6,228 nucleotides of DNA from Gammaproteobacteria bacterium (GCA_029859555.1 JAOUCV010000136.1:1-6228); one strand, 5' to 3'. Counted from the first letter of the stretch, positions 1 through 6,136 are shown. Notes: generated from the letters alone by a model not told the origin. Translations and numbers: made by a program.

Positions 1-114
1 CCACTGGAAAGCGGTCGGATCGACGGCGAGATTCGCGAACAGTCAAAGCCGGTCGAGCGGGATATGTTTCAGCGGCAACTGCAGTTGCAGCGCGAGGGTT
101 ACAGCATCGACTAG
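1..114 (+). CDS. C-terminal end of an unidentified protein (partial, 5' end outside window)
   Basis: An open frame runs from base 1 to a TAG at 112-114, giving 37 residues that begin PLESGRIDGEI and end REGYSID. The piece is hydrophilic and rich in Arg, Gln and Glu (a run of RQLQLQRE), with no membrane segment or motif I recognise. About 27 of 37 codons end in G or C, which matches the real genes downstream and supports coding. The following gene starts 110 bases later with its own strong ribosome-binding site, so membership of the same operon is possible but not shown. The product cannot be named from this fragment. Confidence 0.5.
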   Translation, partial: PLESGRIDGEIREQSKPVERDMFQRQLQLQREGYSID

Positions 115-224
115 TCAGTAGATGGTCGGTCAGCGTGGTTAGCTGGTAATGCCGCAGCTATACGGTATATCGTTAAGGTCAGGGACGTATCCCTGGATGG
201 TTTGCAAAGTGTTAAGGAGTTTTT
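115..224 (+). promoter_or_regulatory. Leader region ahead of the ExbB/TonB-like operon, with small hairpin and strong RBS
   Basis: This gap holds a perfect inverted repeat CAGGGA-CGTA-TCCCTG at 180-195 (6-bp stem, 4-base loop), an 11-base dyad TATAC-G-GTATA at 159-169, and a strong Shine-Dalgarno AAGGAG at 214-219, five bases before the ATG at 225. The hairpin is not followed by a T run, so it is not a standard intrinsic terminator. Possible -10 hexamers occur around 159-171, but the matching -35 sequences are poor, so I only suggest that a promoter may lie here. Confidence 0.3.
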
Positions 225-878
225 ATGGATACGCTGTACGCAATGCTCAGGTTCTTCCAGTCCGGCGGACCCTTCATGTACCCGATATTGCTGGTGCTGG
301 CCATCGGCACGGCAATCGCCATCGAGCGCTATATATACCTTAGTTACGTTCGTGCCAGGAACAAGGGTATCTGGAAGCGGGTGCTGCCGTTACTGGAAGG
401 CGCTAAATACGATGCGGCACGTGATGTGGTTATTCGTTCGGATGCGGCGGTCAGCAAGATCCTCGGCTATGGCCTGAGTCGTGCCGAACAGCGCGGCAGT
501 GGTGACGAGATACAGATGGCCATGGAGGAAGGCCTGCTGGAAGTGGTGCCACGGCTGGAAAAACGCACCCACTACCTGGCAACGCTGGCAAACATTGCAA
601 CCTTGCTGGGATTGCTCGGTACCATCATCGGTTTGACCGAGGCCTTTTCCACGGTCTCTGCCGCCGATCCAGCCGAAAAGGCCAATATGCTGTCGGCGAG
701 TATTTCCATTGCCATGAATACCACCGCCTTTGGCCTGATGGTGGCGATACCCTTGTTGCTGATTCACGCGGTCATGCAGACGAAAACCTCCGAACTCGTT
801 GATACGCTGGAAATGGTCACCGTCAGGCTTTCGAACCTGATTGGCGGTGCAACGAAAACGGACCGGGATGTGACGTGA
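225..878 (+). CDS. MotA/TolQ/ExbB-family proton channel subunit
   Basis: A 217-residue inner-membrane protein of the MotA/TolQ/ExbB family, which forms the multimeric proton channel around an ExbD/TolR dimer and converts proton-motive force into movement. Three membrane segments fit the family: about 16-38, about 117-140 and about 161-183, with a cytoplasmic loop of roughly 75 residues between the first two. The signature GLLGTIIGL (129-137) in TM2 and NTTAFGLMVAIP (165-176) in TM3 are typical; Thr133 and Thr167 fall where the conserved channel-lining threonines of ExbB/TolQ lie. Length is close to TolQ (about 230). The ATG at 225 is supported by AAGGAG five bases upstream. It heads a five-gene operon and its stop overlaps the next start by 4 bases. 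The operon context argues against MotA of flagella or the Tol system, since no tolA, tolB or pal is present. The family call is firm, but the exact role is inferred. Confidence 0.93.
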   Translation: MDTLYAMLRFFQSGGPFMYPILLVLAIGTAIAIERYIYLSYVRARNKGIWKRVLPLLEGAKYDAARDVVIRSDAAVSKILGYGLSRAEQRGSGDEIQMAMEEGLLEVVPRLEKRTHYLATLANIATLLGLLGTIIGLTEAFSTVSAADPAEKANMLSASISIAMNTTAFGLMVAIPLLLIHAVMQTKTSELVDTLEMVTVRLSNLIGGATKTDRDVT

Positions 879-1393
879 AACCCCGCTGGCAACGCAAGGC
901 AAGGCGCGATGTGCACACGGTTGACGTGACCGCCTTCCTGAGTCTGATGGTGATACTGGTGCCGTTCCTGCTGGTCACGGCGGTATTTTCACGCACCGCT
1001 ATCCTTGAAGTGCAGTCTGCCGGCGGTGAGGGCGACGCCGGGGCTATTGCTGATCCGTTACAACTGCAGGTGACCGTCAGGCAGGATGTTATTGAAGTGA
1101 ATTATTTCGGCCAGGCGGGTCGGGAGCAGTCTGTCAGTATTGACAGGGTCGCTGATTCGCAGGCACTGGATACGCTCGCGACACTGGCGGATGAGCTGAA
1201 AACACGTCACCCGGACAGTCTTGAGGCTACCGTGTTGCTGGAGCCGCAGATAGCCTATGAAGTGCTGGTCGATGTGCTGGATGTGTTGCGCGTGAAGCTG
1301 CACGCACAGGGGGATGTGCTGGAACAACAGGAACTGTTTCCGCTGATTGCGCTTGGTCCGGTAGCAGTTAACGCCGGGCAGGGTGCGCCATGA
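875..1393 (+). CDS. ExbD/TolR-family subunit 1, lacking the intramembrane Asp
   Basis: A 172-residue ExbD/TolR-type protein: a basic cytoplasmic N-terminus (1-15, many Arg/Lys), one membrane helix at about 18-40, and a periplasmic domain to the end. The motif VDVTAFLSLMVILVPFLL (16-33) lines up with the ExbD motif INVTPFIDVMLVLL. The proton-carrying Asp of ExbD (Asp25 in E. coli) corresponds to Ser23 here, and no other acidic residue lies inside the helix; Asp17 is at its cytoplasmic edge. The periplasmic part ends with a region around YEVLVDVLDVLR (126-137) that fits the usual ExbD C-terminal fold. The start is GTG at 875, overlapping the upstream stop as GTGA; no in-frame ATG exists before the membrane helix, and the ribosome-binding site is weak, suggesting translational coupling. 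It probably pairs with the Asp-containing ExbD encoded next. Family call is strong; the meaning of the missing Asp is inference. Confidence 0.88.
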   Translation: MKPRWQRKARRDVHTVDVTAFLSLMVILVPFLLVTAVFSRTAILEVQSAGGEGDAGAIADPLQLQVTVRQDVIEVNYFGQAGREQSVSIDRVADSQALDTLATLADELKTRHPDSLEATVLLEPQIAYEVLVDVLDVLRVKLHAQGDVLEQQELFPLIALGPVAVNAGQGAP

Positions 1394-1890
1394 CCCGGAT
1401 TCCACGTGGTGCTGCCCAGTTCAAATGGCGTCGCGCACGCCAGCAAAAGGCACGGCGCTGGCCAACCCTGAACCTGGTGGCCCTGATGGATGTATTTACT
1501 ATCCTGGTGTTCTTTTTCCTGGTGCATTCCGCCGGCGGTGGTACCGAGGCAGCCAACCAGCTGGTGGTCCTGCCGGAATCGGTGGCACAGCAGGAGCCCC
1601 GCGAGACACCGGTGGTGATGATCACCCGGGATACCATTCTGTTACAGGGCGAAGCGGTGGTAGCGATTGACACGGTTGCGCCATCTGCAGAGGGTATCGA
1701 ATTGTTACGCGATGCATTGCAGGCGCTGGTCACCGGGGATGTGGCTACTGATAGCAACCGCGAGCTTACTATCATGGGTGACCGGTCAGTGCCGTTTGAG
1801 GTGCTTAACAGGGTGATGCGAACCTGCAAGCAGGCCGGGTATAACGCTATTTCACTGGCTGTGATCCAGCGCACGCCCGAGGCAGGCTGA
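1390..1890 (+). CDS. ExbD/TolR-family subunit 2, with the conserved Asp
   Basis: A 166-residue second ExbD/TolR-type protein. It has a strongly basic N-terminus (1-24), a single membrane helix at about 28-47, and a periplasmic domain. The motif LNLVALMDVFTILVFFFLV (27-45) matches the ExbD signature, with Asp34 at the position of the proton-carrying Asp25 of E. coli ExbD. The C-terminal stretch from about 124 to 160 (ELTIMGDRSVPFEVLNRVM, then AGYNAISLAV) is the classic ExbD/TolR ending. The ATG at 1390 overlaps the stop of the first ExbD as ATGA. Together with the channel subunit it should form the working motor core; because the neighbouring ExbD lacks the Asp, this subunit would carry the proton pathway. 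Energy-coupling family membership is clear; the partner and cargo are not known from sequence. Confidence 0.92.
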   Translation: MTRIPRGAAQFKWRRARQQKARRWPTLNLVALMDVFTILVFFFLVHSAGGGTEAANQLVVLPESVAQQEPRETPVVMITRDTILLQGEAVVAIDTVAPSAEGIELLRDALQALVTGDVATDSNRELTIMGDRSVPFEVLNRVMRTCKQAGYNAISLAVIQRTPEAG

Positions 1891-1894
1891 GCGC

Positions 1895-2827
1895 ATGGTA
1901 ACGCAGGCCCTGCAGGCTGATTTTCCCTGGACGGTCTCGTACGAGGAGGATCGTCGCTTTCGATTTATCCTGTTGCAGGTGCTGCTGGTTTGCCTTGTTG
2001 TCGGTGTGGTGACGCCCTATATACGTATTCCACAGGTGGACTTGATTTTTGCAGGGGAAACCCCGCCACGACGCGTACGTCTGCTGACAGAGCAGCCGCT
2101 GCCGGAGCCGCCACCGCCACCGCCAGTCATTGTTCCGGATGTCCCGGAAGTGCCAGTGGTGGTGCCGCCGGCACCCGAAATGGCAGCTGTTCAGGCGCCG
2201 GTTGCCCCGGTTGTTACGCCGCGTGCGAAGGCGGCCAGCAGCGGTGTGCTTGCCATGAGTGATGCGCTGTCGGAATTACGCAGTGCCATGCCGCGTACCG
2301 GTACCACCTCGGGCCGCACCGACAGGCGCGAGCCGGTGCCGCAGAGAGCACCGCAACCTTCGGTGCTGACAGCAGATGTTACCCGTGGCAGCAAGGGTAT
2401 CGAGGGTGGCGTGGCGCATGAGTCGGTACTGGGTGCCAGCGGTCTGCCTGACAAGGAAGATGGCGCCCGGGGTTTTAACAGTGGCGAGGTGGCATTGCCG
2501 GTAACCGGGCGGGTCGCATCAGCTTCTGCAGTTGCGGTCCGCAGCGAGGAACAGATACAGGAGGTGCTGGACCGTAACAAGGGTGCCATGTATACACTTT
2601 ACAATCGCGAACTGCGCCGGGCACCGTCACTGCGAGGCAAGCTGGTCATGAGTATTACAATTGCGCCGGATGGTCGGGTGATGCGCTGTACTATCGTTAG
2701 CAGTGAACTGAACTCGGCATCACTGGAGCAGCAGCTGGTGAAGCTCGTCAAGGGTATCCGTTTTGGTGACAAACCGGGTGTGGCCACGGTCACCACGAAG
2801 ATACCGGTCGAGTTCTTCCCGAGATGA
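1895..2827 (+). CDS. TonB-like energy transducer with AgmX/PglI-type C-terminal domain
   Basis: A 310-residue periplasm-spanning protein. It has a short cytoplasmic N-terminus (1-23), one membrane helix (about 24-41), a Pro/Val-rich stretch (about 66-108, including PEPPPPPP), a low-complexity linker (about 109-215), and a C-terminal domain (about 217-308) with IQEVLDRNKGAMYTLYNREL, a GKLVMSITIAPDGRV strand pair and an ending KIPVEFFPR. This ending resembles the AgmX/PglI C-terminal domain, a relative of the TonB tail that contacts outer-envelope partners. The SxxxH signature of classical TonB membrane helices is absent: no His lies between residues 20 and 45. It starts 4 bases after the second ExbD, with a GAGGCAGG-type ribosome site inside that gene. 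It presumably carries motion from the ExbBD-like motor across the periplasm. It could simply be annotated as energy transducer TonB, but the helix and tail point to the AgmX-type branch. Confidence 0.82.
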   Translation: MVTQALQADFPWTVSYEEDRRFRFILLQVLLVCLVVGVVTPYIRIPQVDLIFAGETPPRRVRLLTEQPLPEPPPPPPVIVPDVPEVPVVVPPAPEMAAVQAPVAPVVTPRAKAASSGVLAMSDALSELRSAMPRTGTTSGRTDRREPVPQRAPQPSVLTADVTRGSKGIEGGVAHESVLGASGLPDKEDGARGFNSGEVALPVTGRVASASAVAVRSEEQIQEVLDRNKGAMYTLYNRELRRAPSLRGKLVMSITIAPDGRVMRCTIVSSELNSASLEQQLVKLVKGIRFGDKPGVATVTTKIPVEFFPR

Positions 2828-3750
2828 ACAGCACACGTTGCAGCCGGTTTGCCGGCCTGGTCCTGTTACTGTTTTGTCATGCTGCAGTCGCAGATACCCC
2901 GATACTGGACTGGCAGGTGTTGCTGGCAGACCCTGATCCGGCGCAGTTGACGGAAATGGCGGGGCAGTATGAGCGTGCCATCGGTTATCGACGTGATTAC
3001 GGACGTGCGCGGCAGTTGTATTGCGCGGCTGCACGGCTCGGGGATATGCAGGCACAGATGCGCCTGGCATGGATGTATGCCAATGGCCTGGGTGCGCCGC
3101 GCGATACTGACCTGGCAGCGGCCTGGCTGTATGTGGCGGCTGCCAGTGGTGATCTGACGGCGCGCAAGTTTCTCGCCTATGTCGGAGAGCCGGGGATCAG
3201 CAGAAAACCACGCTGTACCTATGAAAGTCGTTATGATGCCTATGCCATTGCAACCATCCCTGGCCTGAAAGCCGGTGCCGGTGTTAACACCGACAGCCCG
3301 AAACGTAATCAGGTCGCTTCCTGGGTGCGACTGCTGGCGCCGGATTACGGGCTTGATCCGAACCTGATTCTGGCTATTATCCAGACAGAGTCGAACTTCA
3401 ATCCGCGCGCACTTTCACCCAAGAATGCGCAGGGATTGATGCAGTTAATCCCGTCGACGGCTGCCCGTTTTGGCGTCAAGGACAGGACTGATCCGGTGCA
3501 AAACCTGCATGGCGGGATGGCCTATGTGCGCTGGCTGCTATCCTACTTTCAGGGTGATTTGCGCCTGACTCTGGCGGGCTACAATGCCGGTGAGCGTGCA
3601 GTGGAGAAATACCTGGGTGTTCCGCCATACCAGGAAACGAAAAACTATGTGCGCAAGGTGCTGCGTGCCTACGGGCGTGATTCACACCCCCCGATAGAAC
3701 CGGTAGTCGCGCCTTCGAAGGTGGTGCCTTCACCCGCTAAAAAACGCTGA
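2824..3750 (+). CDS. Secreted SEL1-repeat lytic transglycosylase (SLT family)
   Basis: A 308-residue periplasmic enzyme predicted to cleave the MurNAc-GlcNAc bond of peptidoglycan, leaving 1,6-anhydro-MurNAc ends. Residues 1-23 form a signal peptide (hydrophobic core GLVLLLF, cleavage after AVA). Residues about 43-115 contain SEL1/TPR-like repeats, clearest in QAQMRLAWMYANGLGAPRD (76-94) with WLYVAAASGD following. The SLT domain occupies about 165-285: IIQTESNFNPRA (185-196) contains the catalytic Glu189, GLMQLIPSTAARFGV (204-218) is the second motif, and AGYNAGERAV (251-260) the third. The C-terminal 20 residues are Pro/Lys-rich. Cys67 and Cys131 could form a disulphide. The ATG overlaps the stop of the TonB-like gene (ATGA) and has no good ribosome site of its own, so coupling is likely. 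Placement last in an ExbBD/TonB-like operon suggests that it opens or remodels the wall for the machine. The catalytic assignment is firm and the partnership is inferred. Confidence 0.92.
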   Translation: MNSTRCSRFAGLVLLLFCHAAVADTPILDWQVLLADPDPAQLTEMAGQYERAIGYRRDYGRARQLYCAAARLGDMQAQMRLAWMYANGLGAPRDTDLAAAWLYVAAASGDLTARKFLAYVGEPGISRKPRCTYESRYDAYAIATIPGLKAGAGVNTDSPKRNQVASWVRLLAPDYGLDPNLILAIIQTESNFNPRALSPKNAQGLMQLIPSTAARFGVKDRTDPVQNLHGGMAYVRWLLSYFQGDLRLTLAGYNAGERAVEKYLGVPPYQETKNYVRKVLRAYGRDSHPPIEPVVAPSKVVPSPAKKR

Positions 3751-3844
3751 CCCGAAGGCCATCGCCGGTAGTGGTGATAGAGGTACAGAAGGCTTTCGAA
3801 TGTGACTGGTGTCGGGTGCTAACTACCTTCACAACAGTGAGTGG

Positions 3845-3872
3845 CGGGCTTATTTCCCGAAGGTGTTTTATT
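3845..3872 (+). terminator. Weak possible intrinsic terminator after the transglycosylase gene
   Basis: A 4-bp G/C stem (CGGG/CCCG, 7-base loop) is followed five bases later by GTTTTATT. The stem is short and the T run is offset, so this is a poor example; it is listed because no better terminator is visible between the two operons. Confidence 0.2.
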
Positions 3873-3914
3873 CGCCCACACCCGACTAGAGTTCAGCATA
3901 AATGCAGCTGTCGG

Positions 3915-3940
3915 TTGTGTATACTGTACCTTGGTACAAT
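3915..3940 (+). promoter_or_regulatory. Probable frmA promoter with overlapping operator-like dyad
   Basis: TACAAT at 3935-3940 is a 5-of-6 match to the sigma70 -10 box. It is overlapped by the perfect inverted repeat TGTACC-TT-GGTACA at 3925-3938. TTGTGT at 3915-3920 is the nearest -35-like element, but its 14-base spacing is short and the match is poor, so an activator may be needed. Transcription would begin near 3947, giving a leader of about 65 bases before the ATG at 4013. A regulator bound at the dyad would sit directly on the -10 box. Confidence 0.4.
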
Positions 3941-4012
3941 GCTCCGATTATTCGGGGCCGGCCTCGTTTTTCAGCGTTATTCAACCAACCAGAAAGTACA
4001 GGGAAGCCAAAA

Positions 4013-5122
4013 ATGAAATGTAAAGCTGCCGTCGCATGGGGACCAAAACAACCGCTGCAGATTGAAGATATCGAGGTGCAGGGGCCGCGTGAGGGAGAGG
4101 TACTGCTTAAAGTCATTGCCTCCGGCGTCTGTCATACCGATGCCTTTACCTTGTCAGGGGAAGACCCCGAGGGGGCGTTTCCCTGCGTGCTCGGCCATGA
4201 AGGCGGTTGTGAAGTCGTTGAATGCGGGCCTGGTGTGAAAACACTGCAGCCCGGCGACCATGTTATTCCGCTGTATATTCCGGAGTGTGGCGATTGCGAG
4301 TATTGCAATGCCAGCAAGTCCAACCTGTGTCAATCGATTGCCGGCACGGTATGGACAGGTTATATGCCGGATGGCACACGCCGGTTTTCGCAAAACGGCA
4401 AGTCGATTTATCACTACATGGGTTGTTCAACCTTCTCTGAATACACGGTAGTGCCTGAAATCGCCCTGGCAAAGGTCAACAAGGCGGCCCCGCTGGACAA
4501 GGTGTGCCTGCTGGGTTGCGGTGTCACCACCGGGATCGGTGCGGTGCTGAATACTGCAAAGGTCGAAGCGGGTGCTACGGTTGCAGTATTTGGCCTTGGC
4601 GGTATCGGACTGTCCTGTATTCAGGGTGCGGTAATGGCAAAGGCATCTCGCATTATCGCTGTCGATCTGAACCCCGCCAAGTGGGACATGGCGCAGGCGC
4701 TGGGGGCGACAGATTTTGTAAATCCGGCGGATATTGACGGCAATGTCACGGAGTACATTATTGATATGACCAATGGCGGTGTTGAATACTCATTCGAGTG
4801 CATCGGTAATGTTAATGTCATGCGTGATGCGCTGGAATGTACGCGCGCGGGTTGGGGTGTCTCTACTATCATCGGGGTAGCGGGTGCTGGCCAGGAAATT
4901 TCTACGCGACCGTTTCAGCTGGTGACCGGGCGTACCTGGAAAGGGTCGGCGTTCGGAGGTGTCAAGGGGCGCAGCGAACTGCCGGGTTATGTGGAGCGTT
5001 ACATGAGTGGTGAAATCGAGCTGGACCGCATGGTGACACATACCATGGGGCTGGAAGACATTAACCGGGCGTTTGACCTGATGCACAGTGGCGAGAGTAT
5101 TCGTTCAGTCATCATATTTTAA
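4013..5122 (+). CDS. frmA: S-(hydroxymethyl)glutathione dehydrogenase / class III alcohol dehydrogenase
   Basis: A 369-residue cytoplasmic zinc-dependent MDR enzyme that oxidises S-hydroxymethylglutathione, formed from formaldehyde and glutathione, to S-formylglutathione with NAD; many class III enzymes also reduce S-nitrosoglutathione. Catalytic zinc ligands are Cys40 (SGVCHTD), His62 (GHEGG) and Cys169 (LLGCGVTTG). Structural zinc ligands are Cys92, 95, 98 and 106. The Rossmann motif GLGGIG is at 194-199, with Asp218 as the NAD-ribose acid. The class III hallmark DPEG (51-54), [13 protein letters not shown] (134-146) and [21 protein letters not shown] (296-316 region) are present. Length matches the family (about 370). 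The ATG at 4013 was chosen because [11 protein letters not shown] is the usual family N-terminus; an in-frame ATG at 3902 would add 37 unrelated residues and run through the promoter. Oddity: Ala110 and Ala279 stand where the human enzyme has Arg114 and Lys283, which bind substrate carboxylates. frmB follows after 9 bases. Confidence 0.95.
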   Translation: MKCKAAVAWGPKQPLQIEDIEVQGPREGEVLLKVIASGVCHTDAFTLSGEDPEGAFPCVLGHEGGCEVVECGPGVKTLQPGDHVIPLYIPECGDCEYCNASKSNLCQSIAGTVWTGYMPDGTRRFSQNGKSIYHYMGCSTFSEYTVVPEIALAKVNKAAPLDKVCLLGCGVTTGIGAVLNTAKVEAGATVAVFGLGGIGLSCIQGAVMAKASRIIAVDLNPAKWDMAQALGATDFVNPADIDGNVTEYIIDMTNGGVEYSFECIGNVNVMRDALECTRAGWGVSTIIGVAGAGQEISTRPFQLVTGRTWKGSAFGGVKGRSELPGYVERYMSGEIELDRMVTHTMGLEDINRAFDLMHSGESIRSVIIF

Positions 5123-5126
5123 GGAT
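5121..5126 (+). promoter_or_regulatory. Ribosome-binding site of frmB overlapping the frmA stop codon
   Basis: AAGGAT overlaps the last two bases of the frmA TAA and lies five bases before the frmB ATG at 5132. This fixes the frmB start and indicates that the two genes are translated from one message. Confidence 0.65.
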
Positions 5127-5131
5127 CCGCT

Positions 5132-5971
5132 ATGATAGAAATTGAAAGCATCAAGGAGTCCGGTGGTTATCTGAAGCGTTATTCACATGATTCGGAAGTC
5201 TGCCGCTGCGAAATGATTTTCTCTGTATACCTGCCGCCACAGGCTGAGCAGCAGCCAGTGCCGACACTGTACTGGTTGTCCGGACTGACCTGTACGGATG
5301 ATAATGTGCGCGTCAAGGCGGGTGCGCAACGCTATGCAGCAGAGCAGGGTGTGGCACTGCTTATGCCGGATACCAGTCCACGTGGCCATGATGTCCCTGA
5401 TGATGAGGGACGTTACGATCTCGGCAAGGGTGCCGGGTTTTACGTCAATGCCACGCAGTCACCCTGGGACAAAAATTACCAGATGTATGATTATGTCACG
5501 CGCGAACTGCCGGCGCTGGTCGAAGCCGGGCTGCCGCTGATCCCGGGCAGAAAATCAATCAGCGGACATTCCATGGGCGGTCATGGTGCACTGATTTGTG
5601 CCCTGAAAAATCCACAGGCCTACCGTTCTGTTTCGGCGTTCTCGCCGATCTGCCACCCGGCGCTGGGCAACTGGGGTCAAACCTGTTTCTCTGCCTACCT
5701 TGGTGATGATCAGCAGAGCTGGCAACAATACGACGCCATAGCGCTAATCGAGGCGGGCGCAACCGTTCCCGAGATACTCGTCGACCAGGGGACGGCTGAC
5801 GAGTTTCTGGATGAAGGCCAGTTACTGCCGGAGACCCTGGTAACAGCCTGTAAGGCTGCGGGCATCCCCCTGCAGATGCGCATGCAGGACGGCTATGATC
5901 ACAGTTACCACTTCATTGCGACCTTTATCGGCGAGCATATTGCTTACCATGCGCAGGCCCTGAAAGAGTAG
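5132..5971 (+). CDS. frmB: S-formylglutathione hydrolase
   Basis: A 279-residue cytoplasmic alpha/beta-hydrolase of the esterase D family that hydrolyses S-formylglutathione to formate and glutathione, completing the pathway begun by FrmA. The nucleophile elbow SGHSMGGHG (144-152) contains Ser147. Asp223 (in DQGTADEFL, 218-226) and His257 (in DGYDHSYHF, 253-261) complete the triad; their 34-residue spacing equals that of human esterase D (Asp226/His260). Other family hallmarks are LYWLSGLTCTDDN (46-58), PDTSPRG (79-85), GAGFYVNAT (100-108) and MYDYVTRELP (118-127). Length fits the family (about 277-285). It lies directly behind frmA, the usual arrangement for the glutathione-dependent formaldehyde pathway. 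No truncation or missing catalytic residue is seen. Confidence 0.96.
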   Translation: MIEIESIKESGGYLKRYSHDSEVCRCEMIFSVYLPPQAEQQPVPTLYWLSGLTCTDDNVRVKAGAQRYAAEQGVALLMPDTSPRGHDVPDDEGRYDLGKGAGFYVNATQSPWDKNYQMYDYVTRELPALVEAGLPLIPGRKSISGHSMGGHGALICALKNPQAYRSVSAFSPICHPALGNWGQTCFSAYLGDDQQSWQQYDAIALIEAGATVPEILVDQGTADEFLDEGQLLPETLVTACKAAGIPLQMRMQDGYDHSYHFIATFIGEHIAYHAQALKE

Positions 5972-6050
5972 ATATTCGACACCGTCACCAGCACAGCCTG
6001 GTATACCCGATATCTGTGTGGCTGCTCTCTTGTTCCGGGGACGCGAGAAG

Positions 6051-6076
6051 GCCTGACAAGTACAAACCTGTCAGGC
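6051..6076. repeat. Perfect 8-bp inverted repeat downstream of frmB
   Basis: GCCTGACA (6051-6058) and TGTCAGGC (6069-6076) form a perfect stem around a 10-base loop, about 80 bases after the frmB stop. No T run follows (AATAGTGG), so it does not look like a standard intrinsic terminator. It could protect the 3' end of the frmAB message or be a protein-binding site. Confidence 0.5.
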
Positions 6077-6136
6077 AATAGTGGCTCCCTCGGCAGTCAG
6101 CGACGCAAATTCGACTTTCATTATATGTGCATGACT

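Larger units (their letters stand above)
3751..4012. other. Intergenic region between the two operons, rich in inverted repeats
   Basis: No convincing gene lies in these 262 bases. Close after the transglycosylase stop sits a two-tier hairpin: CGAAGGCC (3753-3760) pairs with GGCTTTCG (3791-3798, one G-T pair) around an inner ATCGCC (3761-3766)/GGTGAT (3773-3778). Next, GTCGGGTG (3811-3818) and CACCCGAC (3879-3886) form a perfect 8-bp inverted repeat 60 bases apart. Inside it, CGGG-CTTATTT-CCCG (3845-3859) is followed by GTTTTATT at 3865-3872, a weak candidate terminator for the first operon. The frmA promoter region follows from about 3911. Confidence 0.6.

Noticed and set aside
390..902. 170-codon open frame on the minus strand opposite the ExbB-like gene
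   Set aside because: It is antisense to a well-supported membrane protein gene, and its Gln/His-rich product has no recognisable features.
1368..1874. 168-codon open frame on the minus strand opposite the second ExbD gene
   Set aside because: It is a shadow of a GC-rich gene: Ser/Thr/Arg-rich translation with no motif, fully covered by the ExbD frame.
2191..2589. 132-codon minus-strand frame opposite the TonB-like linker
   Set aside because: The low-complexity linker keeps other frames open by chance; no start site or motif supports a gene.
225..2827. Classical tolQ-tolR-tolA cluster
   Set aside because: There are two ExbD-type genes, the third component ends in an AgmX/TonB-like rather than a TolA domain, and tolB, pal and ybgC are absent.
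2824..2892. Possible lipoprotein signal in the transglycosylase (Cys18)
   Set aside because: The residues before the Cys (LLF) do not fit a lipobox, and a good signal peptidase I site (AVA, residues 21-23) follows.
3902..4012. In-frame upstream ATG that would extend FrmA by 37 residues
   Set aside because: The extension matches nothing at FrmA N-termini, runs through the likely promoter and dyad, and the ATG at 4013 gives the family's usual start and length.
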